A stretch of DNA of 64,000 bases from Pseudolysinimonas kribbensis (GCF_030161895.1 NZ_BSVB01000001.1:2604001-2668000), one strand, 5' to 3'; positions 40,121 to 49,963 are shown, counted from the stretch's first letter. The notes: generated by a model from the sequence alone, not told the origin. Numbers and translations are program-made.

Positions 40121-40582
40121 TCAGACCTCGACGGTCATGTCGAGCACGTTGCGGAACTCCTGGTTCCCGCCGCGCACGAGCAGGTACCGGCGCCGCAGCG
40201 TCGCCCGGTAGACAGTCAGCGGGCCCACCGGCAGCAGGTCGTCGGCCGTCATCCGCTTCGGTTCGGGGAGCCGGGCGTTGAGCGCCTCCAGCGCCTGGCC
40301 GGTCTCCCCGGCCGGAAGCGCCGCCGCGTCCGCCTCGAAGTAGGCGGCCTCCGCGTGGCCGATCGCCACGGTGGAGTCGAAGACCGTGATCGCCACGGAG
40401 GTGCGCTTTGCGATGTTGCGGGAGTGCCGCGCATCGGCCGACGAGACCCAGCACACGCCGTCGCGGCCGAGCGGTGCGAAGAACACGGGCGTGGCCCACG
40501 GGGTGCCGTCCGCGTCGGCGGTAGCCAGCACGAGGTAGCGGATGCCGCCCACGATGCGATCGATGTCCGTCAGGTCCGGCAT
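40121..40582 (-). CDS. Pyridoxamine 5'-phosphate oxidase-like FMN/F420-binding protein
   Basis: 153 aa with a split-barrel flavin-binding fold: YLVLATADADGTPWATPVFF, VCWVSSADARHSRNIAKRTS and VAITVFDSTV. The family binds FMN, F420 or haem and includes pyridoxine oxidases and nitroreductase-like proteins; a true PNPOx role is not supported because only the core domain is present. The start ATG at 40582 is favoured by GAGGAGG a few bases before it; the longer upstream extension lacks a site. Convergent with the RibD-like gene. Confidence 0.82.
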   Translation of the reverse strand: MPDLTDIDRIVGGIRYLVLATADADGTPWATPVFFAPLGRDGVCWVSSADARHSRNIAKRTSVAITVFDSTVAIGHAEAAYFEADAAALPAGETGQALEALNARLPEPKRMTADDLLPVGPLTVYRATLRRRYLLVRGGNQEFRNVLDMTVEV

Positions 40583-40696
40583 GAGGTCCTCCTCGCATTT
40601 CGATGTCCGTCGATGTCCCATCTCAGCGTCCGACGAGCCCGGTGCGGACCGACATGCGGTAACGTTCCCGGGTCCGTGTCGCAGGCCGAGGAGGTG

Positions 40697-40756
40697 ATGC
40701 CCGATGAACGAGAAGTCGGGTGCTCCGTCGCCAGCACGGGCCGTCGCGTGATCTGA
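40697..40756 (+). CDS. Possible 19-codon leader ORF
   Basis: GAGGAGGTG directly precedes ATG 40697, and the frame runs 19 codons (MPDEREVGCSVASTGRRVI) to a TGA at 40756, 44 bases before the hydrolase start. An inverted repeat GGTGCTCC (40719-40726) / GGAGCACC (40766-40773) spans its end. A regulatory leader peptide is possible. Codon use gives no clear support, so confidence is low. Confidence 0.25.
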   Translation: MPDEREVGCSVASTGRRVI

Positions 40757-40800
40757 GGGTCACCGGGAGCACCGAATGGTGATTCCCGAAAGGCACTCTC

Positions 40801-41550
40801 ATGCATCTCATCTCCGAATCGACGCTCGACGGCGTCATCGAACGCGGGTTCGTCCAGGGCGACGTCCCCGGCATCCTCTGGTCACCGGCGCACGTCGGCG
40901 AGCCCGCCCCCGTGGTGCTGTCCGGTCATCCGGGCGGACTCCACAAGAGCGCGGGCGGCCTCGTCGCGCGTGCCCGCGTGCTCGCCGCCGGGTACGGCAT
41001 CCACGTCGTCGCGATCGACGCGCCCGGCCACGGCGATCGCGCGCGCTCGCCCGAGGACGAGGCCTGGGTCGACCGGATGCAGGTGGCCCGCGCGGCGGGG
41101 CAGCCCCTCGGCGACCTCGTGGCCGACTTCAACGCCTCCATCGCGGAGCGCGCGGTGCCCGAGTGGCGGTCGGTGCTCGACGCGCTCGAGCGGATGCCCG
41201 GGATCGATCTGACCGGGGGAGCCGGCTACACGGGCATGACGCTCGCGACCGAGATCGGCATCCGGCTCGCTGCCGCCGACCGGCGCATCGCGGCCGCCGT
41301 GTTCGGCGCCGCGTTCGCGCGCCCGGGGCTCGTCGAGGCGGCGCGACGGGTCACGGTGCCCGTGCAGTACGTGCTGTCGTGGGACGACCCCGAGATCGAC
41401 CGCGAGTCGGGGTTCGCGCTGTTCGACGCGTTCGGCTCCGCCGACAAGGTGCTGCGCGCCGTGCCGGGACCGCACAGCCGCGTCCCGCAGGCCGAGATCG
41501 ACGAGTCGACGAGGCGACTGGTCGCCCAGCTGGGATCGCAGGGCGGATAG
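40801..41550 (+). CDS. Alpha/beta-hydrolase-fold protein with Thr in the nucleophile position
   Basis: 249 aa. The N-terminal strand is PVVLSGHPGGLHKSAGGL, followed by VVAIDAPGHGDRAR. The acid and histidine appear in YVLSWDDPEIDRESG and GPHSRVPQ. The nucleophile elbow reads TGGAGYTGMTLATEIGI; where relatives have Gly-Leu-Ser-Met-Gly, this has Gly-Met-Thr-Leu-Ala, so the catalytic Ser is Thr. The enzyme may be weak, have a different function, or use threonine. GAAAGG stands 8-13 bases before the ATG. Neighbouring genes do not reveal a pathway. Confidence 0.78.
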   Translation: MHLISESTLDGVIERGFVQGDVPGILWSPAHVGEPAPVVLSGHPGGLHKSAGGLVARARVLAAGYGIHVVAIDAPGHGDRARSPEDEAWVDRMQVARAAGQPLGDLVADFNASIAERAVPEWRSVLDALERMPGIDLTGGAGYTGMTLATEIGIRLAAADRRIAAAVFGAAFARPGLVEAARRVTVPVQYVLSWDDPEIDRESGFALFDAFGSADKVLRAVPGPHSRVPQAEIDESTRRLVAQLGSQGG

Positions 41551-41645
41551 ATTCAGTGGTCATGGTGCCGCATGCCACGAGCGTGCGGAATCGACAGCGG
41601 TCGCGCACACGCGCGGCAGATATCCCCCATCAGGAAGGTCCTCAC

Positions 41646-42554
41646 ATGCGCAAGGCACTGATTCTCCCGGTTGCGGCGGTCGCGGCAGCGCTGCTGCTGG
41701 CCGGGTGCGTCGACAACAGCGGCGGTGGCAGCGGCGGCTCGGGCGGCGACACCGGCCAGAAGAACGCCTACGGCGTCACGAAGGACGCGGCTCTCGCCAA
41801 GACCCTGCCCGGCGACATCGCCAAGGCCGGCAAGCTCACGATCGGCATCGACGCCACGTACGCGCCGAACGAGTACAAGGACAGCGACGGCAAGGTCATC
41901 GGCTGGGACGTCGACCTCGCCGATGCGATCGCCGCGAAGCTCGGCGTGACGACCGACTACACGATCTCCAAGTTCGACAACATCATCCCGAGCATCACGG
42001 GCGGGCGGTACGACCTGGGCGTCTCGTCGTTCACCGACACCACCGAGCGCGAGAAGCAGGTCGACTTCGTCAACTACTACAGCGCGGGCGTGCTGTGGGC
42101 CTCGGCCAAGGGCAAGAACGTCGACCCCGACAACGCGTGCGGGCTGAAGGTCGCCGTCGAGGCGGGCACGTACGAGGACACCGAGGAGGTGCCCGCGAAG
42201 TCGAAGAAGTGCACGGATGCCGGCAAGGCCGCCATCCAGGTGCTCAAGTTCGACGGCCAGGACCAGGCGACCAACGCGCTCGTGCTCGGCCAGGTCGACG
42301 CGATGAGCGCCGACTCGCCGATCACGGAGTACGCGATCAGCAAGCAGAAGGACAAGATCCAGGCGGCCGGCACGACGTTCGACGTGGCGCCCTACGGGTT
42401 CGCGGTCGACAAGGGCTCGAAGCTGACCGACGTGATCAAGAACGCGTTGCAGGCGCTCATCGACGACGGCACCTACACGAAGATCCTGCAGAAGTGGGGC
42501 GTCGACGACGGAGCCGTGACCGCGGCCGACGTCAACGCCGCCTCGAAGCAGTAA
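41646..42554 (+). CDS. Polar amino-acid ABC transporter substrate-binding lipoprotein
   Basis: 302 aa with a signal peptide and lipobox (VAAALLLAGC), then a Gly/Ser linker. The mature domain is a family 3 binding protein: KLTIGIDATYAPNEYKDSDG, GWDVDLADAIAAKLGVT, SGSxT-type FTDTTEREKQVDFVNYYSAG, and GQDQATNALVLGQVDAMSAD. It binds a polar amino acid such as glutamate, glutamine or arginine and delivers it to the adjacent permease and ATPase. ATG at 41646 follows AGGAAGG. First gene of a three-gene operon. Confidence 0.92.
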   Translation: MRKALILPVAAVAAALLLAGCVDNSGGGSGGSGGDTGQKNAYGVTKDAALAKTLPGDIAKAGKLTIGIDATYAPNEYKDSDGKVIGWDVDLADAIAAKLGVTTDYTISKFDNIIPSITGGRYDLGVSSFTDTTEREKQVDFVNYYSAGVLWASAKGKNVDPDNACGLKVAVEAGTYEDTEEVPAKSKKCTDAGKAAIQVLKFDGQDQATNALVLGQVDAMSADSPITEYAISKQKDKIQAAGTTFDVAPYGFAVDKGSKLTDVIKNALQALIDDGTYTKILQKWGVDDGAVTAADVNAASKQ

Positions 42555-42561
42555 GTCGGTC

Positions 42562-43498
42562 ATGACCGACTCGCAGGGCGCCCGGGGGACAGCGCCGTCC
42601 CCTCGGGCGAGGCGATCCGGGCGGTGCGGCTGCGCCATCCCGGGCGGATCACCGTCGCCGTGATCCTGATCCTCCTCGTCGTGCTGTTCGTGCTCGACGC
42701 CGCGCAGCGCACGGCGTTCGACTGGCCGGACGTGGGCAAGTACCTCTTCGATCAGCGCATCAGCCAGGCGGCGCTCATCACGCTGCAGCTGACCGTCTAC
42801 TCGATGGTCATCGGCATCGTGCTCGGCCTGATCCTGGCGATCATGCGGCTCTCGCCGAACCCGGTCGTGAAGGCCGTCTCGTGGGTGTACCTGTGGATCT
42901 TCCGCGGCACCCCGGTCTACGTGCAGCTCGTGTTCTGGGGTCTGATCACGCTGATCTACAACTCGATCATCATCGGCATCCCGTTCGTGCACACCTGGGA
43001 CGTCATCAAGATCGACTGGGTGCCGCCGCTGTTCTTCATCTCGGTGGTCGGGCTGTCGCTCAACGAGGCGGCCTACATGGCCGAGATCGTGCGCGCCGGA
43101 CTGCTCTCGGTCGATGCCGGCCAGGAGGAGGCGGCGAAGGCGCTCGGGATGTCGTGGGGCCAGACCATGCGCCGCATCGTGATCCCGCAGTCGATGCGGG
43201 TGATCATCCCGCCGACCGGCAACGAGGTCATCTCGATGCTCAAGACGACCACGCTCGTCGCGGCGGTGCCGTTCTCGCTCGACCTGTTCGGGCGCGCGCG
43301 CGACATCTCCGCCGAGACGTTCGTGCCGATCCCGCTGCTGATCGTCGCGTCGCTGTGGTACCTCTTCTTCACCTCGATCCTCATGGTCGGGCAGTACTTC
43401 CTCGAGAAGCGGTTCTCCCGCGGCATCGGGCGCGGCCGCCCGGCGATCGAGAACGATCCGGATGCCCCCGTCATCGTCGGCGGCGTCGGGGGTGTGCG

Positions 43499-43502
<4 letters not shown>
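42562..43502 (+). CDS. Polar amino-acid ABC permease (frameshifted near 42585)
   Basis: Membrane permease of the HisM/GlnP family. About 313 aa after repair, with the conserved opening helix [21 protein letters not shown], a second membrane block ([21 protein letters not shown]), and the family signature [20 protein letters not shown] followed by [23 protein letters not shown], which is the ATPase-docking EAA loop. One base is missing in the C/G run 42581-42588; with it, the ATG at 42562 reads MTDSQGA into the ordinary sequence ending [15 protein letters not shown]. The stop overlaps the ATPase ATG (ATGA at 43499). Confidence 0.88.
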
Positions 43503-44296
<794 letters not shown>

Positions 44297-44322
44297 GCGC
44301 GCTTCCGGAGGATCCTGGAGGC

Positions 44323-45258
44323 ATGGACACGCAGCGCATGATGAAAGCCGTCACCGTCAGCGATCGCGAGGCCGGCGTCGCCGGCCTGACGCTCGCCGAG
44401 CTCCCGGAGCCGCACGCCGCGGAGAACGATGTCGTCGTGTGCGTGCACGCGGCGGGCTTCACGCCCGGCGAGCTCGACTGGCCCGCCACCTGGACGGATC
44501 GCGCCGGACGCGACCGCACGCCGAGCGTCCCGGGGCATGAGGTCTCGGGCGTCGTGGTCGGGCTGGGCTTCGGCACGACCGGCCTGACCGTCGGGCAGCG
44601 GGTGTTCGGCCTCACCGACTGGGCGCGCGACGGCTCGCTGGCCGAGCTCGTCGCGGTCGAGGCGCGCAACCTCGCCCCGCTTCCCGCGGGCATCGACCAC
44701 ACCGTCGCGGCGGCGTTGCCGATCTCGGGGCTGACGGCGTGGCAGGCGCTGTTCGACCACGGGCGGCTCGAGATCGGGCAGTCGGCGCTCATCCACGGTG
44801 CGGCCGGCGGGGTCGGCTCGATCGCCGTGCAGCTCGCGCACGACGCCGGGGCGTACGTGATCGGCACGGGTCGCGCCCGCGACCGCGACACGGTGCTCGG
44901 CCTGGGTGCCGACGAATTCGTCGACCTCGACGGCGACGACCTCGACGCGGTCGGCCCGGTCGACGTGGTGCTCGACGTGATCGGCCGGGAGATCGGATCC
45001 CGATCGCTCGCGCTGGTGCGCCCCGGCGGCACGTTCGTCACCATCGCGGCGCCCCCGCGCGAGCAGCCGGCCGGCGGCCGTGCGATCTTCTTCGTCGTCG
45101 AGCCCGACCGTGCCCGGCTCGCCGATCTCGCCCAGCGGGTGCGCGACGGCCGGCTGAGGCCGATCGTGGGCGAGGTGCGCCCGCTCGCCGAGGCGCCGGA
45201 CGCCTTCGCCGCCGGGCGCCGCGTGCCGGGCAAGACGATCATCCGCGTCGCGGATTAG
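44323..45258 (+). CDS. NADP-dependent quinone-oxidoreductase-like MDR protein
   Basis: 311 aa medium-chain dehydrogenase/reductase without the structural-zinc lobe. It has the substrate-domain motif GHEVSGVVVGLGFG, the Rossmann fingerprint LIHGAAGGVGSIAVQLA, and the continuous VIGTGRARDRDTVLGLGADE. Such proteins reduce quinones or alpha,beta-unsaturated carbonyls with NADPH; the substrate is not identifiable. The start is ATG at 44323, 26 bases after the ATPase gene, so it may share the transcript. A 9-bp stem terminator lies after it. Confidence 0.87.
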   Translation: MDTQRMMKAVTVSDREAGVAGLTLAELPEPHAAENDVVVCVHAAGFTPGELDWPATWTDRAGRDRTPSVPGHEVSGVVVGLGFGTTGLTVGQRVFGLTDWARDGSLAELVAVEARNLAPLPAGIDHTVAAALPISGLTAWQALFDHGRLEIGQSALIHGAAGGVGSIAVQLAHDAGAYVIGTGRARDRDTVLGLGADEFVDLDGDDLDAVGPVDVVLDVIGREIGSRSLALVRPGGTFVTIAAPPREQPAGGRAIFFVVEPDRARLADLAQRVRDGRLRPIVGEVRPLAEAPDAFAAGRRVPGKTIIRVAD

Positions 45259-45312
45259 TGCCGATCCTCCCGAATCCGCGCGACCCGCGGTTCATCACGA
45301 TCCGCCGCGGCG

Positions 45313-45334
45313 GCGCGCTCACCGATGAGCGCGC
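45313..45334. terminator. Bidirectional hairpin between convergent genes
   Basis: GCGCGCTCA (45313-45321), loop CCGA, and TGAGCGCGC (45326-45334) form a perfect 9-bp stem between the 3' ends of the MDR gene and the DksA-like gene. There is no T run. Confidence 0.6.
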
Positions 45335-45335
45335 G

Positions 45336-45685
45336 TCAGCGGCGGCGCCGGTCGACGCACGCGACGCACGCCGTGCGCTCCGGCTGCAGCTCCAGCTGAG
45401 CCGTGGGGATCTCGGCGTCGCAGACGGCGCAGCGGCCGTAGCTGCCCTCGCTGACGCGATCCCCGGCGCGTTCCAGCTCGCGCAGCGTCGCCCCGAGGCG
45501 CACGCGGGCTCCTCGGCCTGCGACCACTCGTGGGTCAGGGCGAAACCCTCCGGGTCGTGCTCCTCGTCGGTCCAGTCGCCGCGGGCCTCGCGCACCGCGG
45601 CGAGGCGGCGGTCGACCTCGTCGAGGCGACCGCGGATGTCGTCGCGGCGGCGCGCCATGAGCGCGCGGGCGGTCTCGGCATCCAC
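45336..45685 (-). CDS. TraR/DksA-type zinc-finger protein (frameshifted near 45509)
   Basis: 116 aa after repair. The N-terminal helical part (ARALMARRRDDIRGRLDEVD) leads to a zinc finger Cys-x2-Cys-x17-Cys-x2-Cys, seen in YGRCAVCDAEIP and ERTACVACVDRRRR. DksA/TraR proteins bind the RNA polymerase secondary channel; short actinobacterial ones are less well understood. One base is missing at the run near 45509, restoring SQAEEARVRLGATLRELERAG. The start is GTG at 45685. It sits between a terminator and the YcaQ-like gene, 17 bases from the latter. Confidence 0.85.
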
Positions 45686-45702
45686 CCGTTCAGTCTGCGC
45701 GG

Positions 45703-46794
45703 TCAGCGCTCGCGGCGCCCCTCGGCGACCGCGGCGCCCAGCCACTGCGCGAGTTCGGAGATCTCGGCGCGGACCATGTCGAGCTCCTCGACCTCGAACG
45801 GCAGGAACTCGTGCACCGCCTGCACCCGCAGCAGCCCCTCGGCGCGGTCGAGTTCGGCCTCGAGCATGCCGACGAAGCGGTCGCCGAGCAGGATCGGATG
45901 CGCGAACAGCCCGTACCTGCGCTGCGGCTTGGGCTTGAACTGCTCGAGCACGTAGTCGAACTCGAACACGTCACGCAGCCGTGGACGGTCGAACAGCATC
46001 CCGTCGTAGGGGTTCAGGAATGCGACCCGCCCGCCGGCGTCGTCCTCGAGCGCGGCGAGCTGGCGGGGGTCGACCCGCCAGGTGCCGGCGAGCCCGTCGA
46101 TGGTCGCGGCCTCGCCCGCCGTGCCGACACCCGACCACGGCGACTTCTGCTTCGCGATGCCGGCCGCCTGCAGGCGCCGCTCGGCCAGCTGCCGCGCCGC
46201 CTCATCCGGATCGAGCTCCGGCAGGTCGCCCGGGTACACCCGTTCGGCGAGATCCCAGCGGCGGTGCCGCCCCTCCCGGCCGACGATCGCGACCACGCCC
46301 TGACGGCTGAGGACGTCGAGCATGATCGGCACCTGGTTGGATCCCGACCACCCGTCCGGCGCCCGGCTCACCTGCGCAGTGTCATCGATCTCGCTCGCGA
46401 GCAGCGGGCCGTCCGCGCGCAGGCGGGCGAGCACATCCCGGCGGAACCGGTCGTTGGCCTCCAGCCACTGCCGGGTGCTCTCGCGCCGAGGCCAGACGCG
46501 CATCGCCGGCAGCATCAGCGGCAGCAGGCTCATCGCGCGGAACGCGCCGTCGAACTCGAACAGCAGCCGATCGCGCTCGACCGCCTTGCTCAGCTGCCCG
46601 GGCTCGTAGGCGTAGCCGATGCGGCTCCACAGCACGGTGTGCTCGCACGGGGCGATGATCCGCGTCGGATCGATCTTGATCGCGCCGAGCTGCTCGGCGA
46701 CCTCCACGACGTCGCCCGGCCGCTCCGCGTCGAGCAGCTGCGCACGCACGACGATCCGCCGCGCGTCATCGCGCGTGAGCCGGTGCGGCGCCAT
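45703..46794 (-). CDS. YcaQ-like winged-helix DNA glycosylase with altered catalytic motif
   Basis: 363 aa of the HTH_42 family (YcaQ/AlkZ), DNA glycosylases that unhook interstrand crosslinks or bulky adducts. N-terminal LTRDDARRIVVRAQLLDAER, then the catalytic region: relatives of YcaQ read Gln-Ile-Asp and AlkZ reads Gln-x-Gln, but here it is LGAIKIDPTRIIAP, so the glutamine is lysine. The HTVLWSRIG segment and C-terminal domain (FEFDYVLEQFKPK) are otherwise normal. Repair activity is therefore uncertain. Its ATG overlaps the stop of the response regulator (ATGA at 46794). Confidence 0.8.
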   Translation of the reverse strand: MAPHRLTRDDARRIVVRAQLLDAERPGDVVEVAEQLGAIKIDPTRIIAPCEHTVLWSRIGYAYEPGQLSKAVERDRLLFEFDGAFRAMSLLPLMLPAMRVWPRRESTRQWLEANDRFRRDVLARLRADGPLLASEIDDTAQVSRAPDGWSGSNQVPIMLDVLSRQGVVAIVGREGRHRRWDLAERVYPGDLPELDPDEAARQLAERRLQAAGIAKQKSPWSGVGTAGEAATIDGLAGTWRVDPRQLAALEDDAGGRVAFLNPYDGMLFDRPRLRDVFEFDYVLEQFKPKPQRRYGLFAHPILLGDRFVGMLEAELDRAEGLLRVQAVHEFLPFEVEELDMVRAEISELAQWLGAAVAEGRRER

Positions 46795-47486
46795 CACGGC
46801 GGTTCGCGCCCCTCGCGCGGTTGCGCGACCACGAGGCCCGACTCGTACGCCGCGATCACGGCCTGAGCGCGATCCCGCAGGCCCAGTTTGCCCAGGATGC
46901 GGCTGACGTGGGTCTTGACCGTCTGCTCCGCGATGACGAGGTCGGCCGCGATCTCGCGATTGGAGCGGCCTGTCGCCACCAGGCTCAGCACATCCCGCTC
47001 GCGATCCGTGAGCTCGTCGAGAGCCGGCGGCTCGGAGCGCGGTGCCGCTGCGGCGACGAAATGCTCGATCATGCGACGCGTGACGCTCGGGGCGAGCAGC
47101 GCGTCACCTCGGGCGACGACGTGCACCGCCGCGGTCAGCTCCTCGGGGAGCGCGTCCTTCAGCAGGAAGCCGCTCGCGCCCGCCCGGACCGCCTCGTAGA
47201 CGTACTCGTCGATGTCGAACGTCGTCAGCATGAGCACCCGCGGCACGGGCGCGATCCCCGGGTCGCCGCTCTGCAGGAGGGCGCGGGTCGCGGCGATGCC
47301 GTCGAGGTGGGGCATCCGCACGTCCATGAGCACGACATCCGGATGCGTCTGCCGCACGATCGCGACCGCCTCGGCGCCGTCGGCCGCCTCGCCGACGACC
47401 TCGAGGCCGGGGTCGGCGTGCAGCAGGGCGCTGAACCCGGCACGGACCATGGCCTGGTCGTCCGCGATGACGATGCGGATGCTCAT
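46794..47486 (-). CDS. NarL/DesR-type response regulator
   Basis: 230 aa. Receiver domain with IRIVIADDQAMVRAGF (Asp pair), the phosphoacceptor in VVLMDVRMPHLDG near residue 52, and the Thr/Lys motifs (LMLTTFD, GFLLKDALPEEL). LuxR-type HTH: LTDRERDVLSLVATGRSNRE and TVKTHVSRILGKLGL. It takes phosphate from the histidine kinase encoded upstream (the kinase stop overlaps this ATG at 47483). With the desaturase gene at the head of the run, it is likely a regulator of membrane lipid unsaturation. Confidence 0.93.
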   Translation of the reverse strand: MSIRIVIADDQAMVRAGFSALLHADPGLEVVGEAADGAEAVAIVRQTHPDVVLMDVRMPHLDGIAATRALLQSGDPGIAPVPRVLMLTTFDIDEYVYEAVRAGASGFLLKDALPEELTAAVHVVARGDALLAPSVTRRMIEHFVAAAAPRSEPPALDELTDRERDVLSLVATGRSNREIAADLVIAEQTVKTHVSRILGKLGLRDRAQAVIAAYESGLVVAQPREGREPP

Positions 47487-48786
47487 GCGGCATCGGTCCG
47501 CTCGTCGGAGTGGTCGACGGGCGCCTTCGGGTCCAGCGGCAACCACGCGCGCACCACGTATCCGCCGGCCGGCAGCCCGTGATGCTCGAGAGTGCCGCCG
47601 AGACTCGTGGCGCGTTCGCGCATGCCGACCAGGCCGTTGCCTGCTCCGCCGGGCACCGGCACGCCGCGTCGTCGAGCGGGCCCGTTGGTGATCAGAAGCG
47701 AGAGCCCCTGGGGTTCCCGTGTGCATCGGACGTCGATGTGCGAGCCCGGGGAATGGCGCAGCGCGTTGCTCACCGCCTCCTGCACGATGCGATACGCGGC
47801 GAGGCCGACGATCTGGCGGACCCCCTCATCGCCGAACTCGCCGACCCACTCCAGGTTGATCCAGGTGCCCGAGCGGTCGACGGCGGCGATCAGGCCGGGG
47901 ATCGCCGCGAGTCCGGGCTGCGGCGCGAGCTCGTTCGGTCGATCATCCTCGCGCAGCACGCTCAGCAGCGACCGCATCTCCGCGAGCGCCCGCCGGCTCG
48001 AGGCGGCCATCTGCTCGAACTCCTGGCGCACATCGGGCCCGACGTCGGCGAGCCGATAGGGCGCGCTCGACGCCTGCACGTTGATGACCGACATGCTGTG
48101 GGCGATGACGTCGTGCAGCTCGCGCGCGATCCGAGTCTTCTCCTCGGCGACCAGCCGCCTGGCCCGTTCCTCTTCGCTGACCCGCCGCTCGCGAGCCAAC
48201 TGGACGCGGATGGCACGCCGCTGCTGCAGCACGATCCCGGTTGCGAGCAGTGTTCCCGCGGTCGATGTGAAGACCACCAGGTCGACGCCGACCGACTCGG
48301 CGCTGCGAGCCGTCGGCAAGAGCATCGCGATCGTACCGGAGACGAGCAGGTTCGCGACGACGCCGATCACGGCCTCGACCCAGCGGACGCGGTACGCGAT
48401 GGTGCCCACGATCAGCGCCTGCGTGATCAGGGTCGTGACCGACCACGGCCAGGGCGACAACCCCCGTGCGCGACGACCATGATGCCGGCGGAGGCCACGA
48501 GCGCGGCGATGGCCGCCGTGCGCGGTCGGACCGTCGCGAGCACGAGCGCTCCGGCCTGCGCCGCGGTGAACAGGAAGACGAACAGCAGGGGGCCGCGATA
48601 GATGCTGGAGCCCAGAATGCTGCCGACGACGAGCAGCGCGACGCCGGCGGCGACCGCTCCCACGCGCATCCAGGCGTCGCGCTGCGTCGAGCGACGGGCC
48701 ACCCGCTCGCCGACGGCGCCGCCGTCGCGATCGCCGCCGGCCTGAGGGCCTCCCGCGGCTCCCGCCATGCGCACCACGATACGCAT
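47483..48786 (-). CDS. DesK-like membrane sensor histidine kinase (frameshifted near 48463)
   Basis: Repaired length about 434 aa. Six hydrophobic segments occupy roughly residues 35-180 (VGAVAAGVALLVVGSILG, LLFVFLFTAAQAGALVLATV, TAAIAALVASAGIMVV and three more). The phosphoacceptor box is EEKTRIARELHDVIAHSMSV near 222 and the HATPase N and G boxes are seen in VQEAVSNALRHSPGS and GGAGNGLVGMRERATSLGG. The polytopic sensor without a large extracytoplasmic domain fits DesK/LiaS-type detection of membrane state. One base is missing in the C run 48461-48465. The start is ATG 48786 or 48768. Adjacent to the desaturase on the same strand. Confidence 0.87.
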
Positions 48787-48800
48787 GAGCGGCGGGACGG

Positions 48801-49907
48801 TCACCGGAGCTGCGCCGCGAGGGGGCACTCGAACGGGTCGGCGTGCCGGATGCCGACGCGCTTCAGATAGCGCAGCACGATGCGGTACGAGCCGATGAAC
48901 GTGGTCTCCGTGTAGCTGACGTTCTTCTCGGCGCAGTAGGCGCGCACGATCCGTCGGGCGCGGCCGAGGTTGATGCTCGGCATGTTCGGGAACAGGTGGT
49001 GCTCGATCTGGAAGTTGAGCCCGCCCATGCCGATCGCGACGGCGGGTCCGCCCGTGATGTTGCGGGAGGTGAGGGTCTGACGGCGGAGGAAGTCGATCTC
49101 CAGGCCAGCGGGGATGATGGCCATGCCCTTGTGATTCGGCGCGAAGCTGCCGCCCATCGTCAGCCCGAACACGGCGACCTGGATACCGAGGAACGCGAGT
49201 CCCATGAGGGGGCCGCAGGCGATGAAGACGATGGTCGGGAAGCCGGCGAGGCGCAGCACCAGGAGTGCACCCTCGACCCAGCGGTGCTTCATCTGGGTGC
49301 GGCCGAGCACACCGAGGATCGCGTTGCGGTGCAGCTCGAGACCGGCCAGCAGCAGGACGGGCACGAAGAACAGGTGCTGATAGCGCATGAGCAGGGCGGA
49401 CAGCCCGTCCCGCTCCGCGCGCTCCGCGGCGGCCTCCGGCGTGAAGACGATCGCGTTGGAGTCGATGTCGCCGTCCTTGCCCAGCTTGTTCGGGTTGGTG
49501 TGGTGCTTGGTGTGCTTGTTCATCCACCAGCCGTAGCTGAGTCCGACGACGCCGTTGCCGACGATCCGCGAGAACCACTCGTTGCGGTTGTTGGAGCTGA
49601 AGATCTGCCGATGCGCGCCGTCGTGCGCGAAGAAGGCCGACTGGGTGAAGAGCAGGCCGAAGCCGGCGGCGAGCAGCAGCACCCACGGCGAGGAGCCCAG
49701 GGCGAAGAGCCCCGCGAAGGCGGCAGCGAACAGGCCGATCATGAGTGCGGCCCGGCCGGCGTACCAGATCGGGCGGCGCTTCAGCAGACCCTCCGCCTTG
49801 ACGAGCGCCATCAGCTCCTTGTAGTCGCTGGCGTTGCGCTCCTGGCGTGAGCCGGTCGTGCGGATGGGGCGATCCGCGGGGCGTTCGGGGGCGACGAGGG
49901 TGGACAT
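48801..49907 (-). CDS. Fatty-acid (acyl-lipid/acyl-CoA) desaturase
   Basis: 368 aa, with four membrane-spanning stretches (LMIGLFAAAFAGLFALGSSP, LLLAAGFGLLFTQSAFF and others) and three histidine boxes: HDGAHRQIF, HTKHHTNPN and QIEHHLFPNMP. Together they carry the di-iron centre of membrane desaturases. It introduces a double bond into acyl chains, adjusting membrane fluidity, for example at low temperature. First gene of a run with a histidine kinase, response regulator and YcaQ-like gene. Upstream lies a 20-bp palindrome, probably its control site. The start is ATG 49907. Confidence 0.9.
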   Translation of the reverse strand: MSTLVAPERPADRPIRTTGSRQERNASDYKELMALVKAEGLLKRRPIWYAGRAALMIGLFAAAFAGLFALGSSPWVLLLAAGFGLLFTQSAFFAHDGAHRQIFSSNNRNEWFSRIVGNGVVGLSYGWWMNKHTKHHTNPNKLGKDGDIDSNAIVFTPEAAAERAERDGLSALLMRYQHLFFVPVLLLAGLELHRNAILGVLGRTQMKHRWVEGALLVLRLAGFPTIVFIACGPLMGLAFLGIQVAVFGLTMGGSFAPNHKGMAIIPAGLEIDFLRRQTLTSRNITGGPAVAIGMGGLNFQIEHHLFPNMPSINLGRARRIVRAYCAEKNVSYTETTFIGSYRIVLRYLKRVGIRHADPFECPLAAQLR

Positions 49908-49963
49908 ACTCCGACGGTAGATTTCGGGATGCCGGGGCGCGTCCCGCTGCGGAGCGCACTTCG

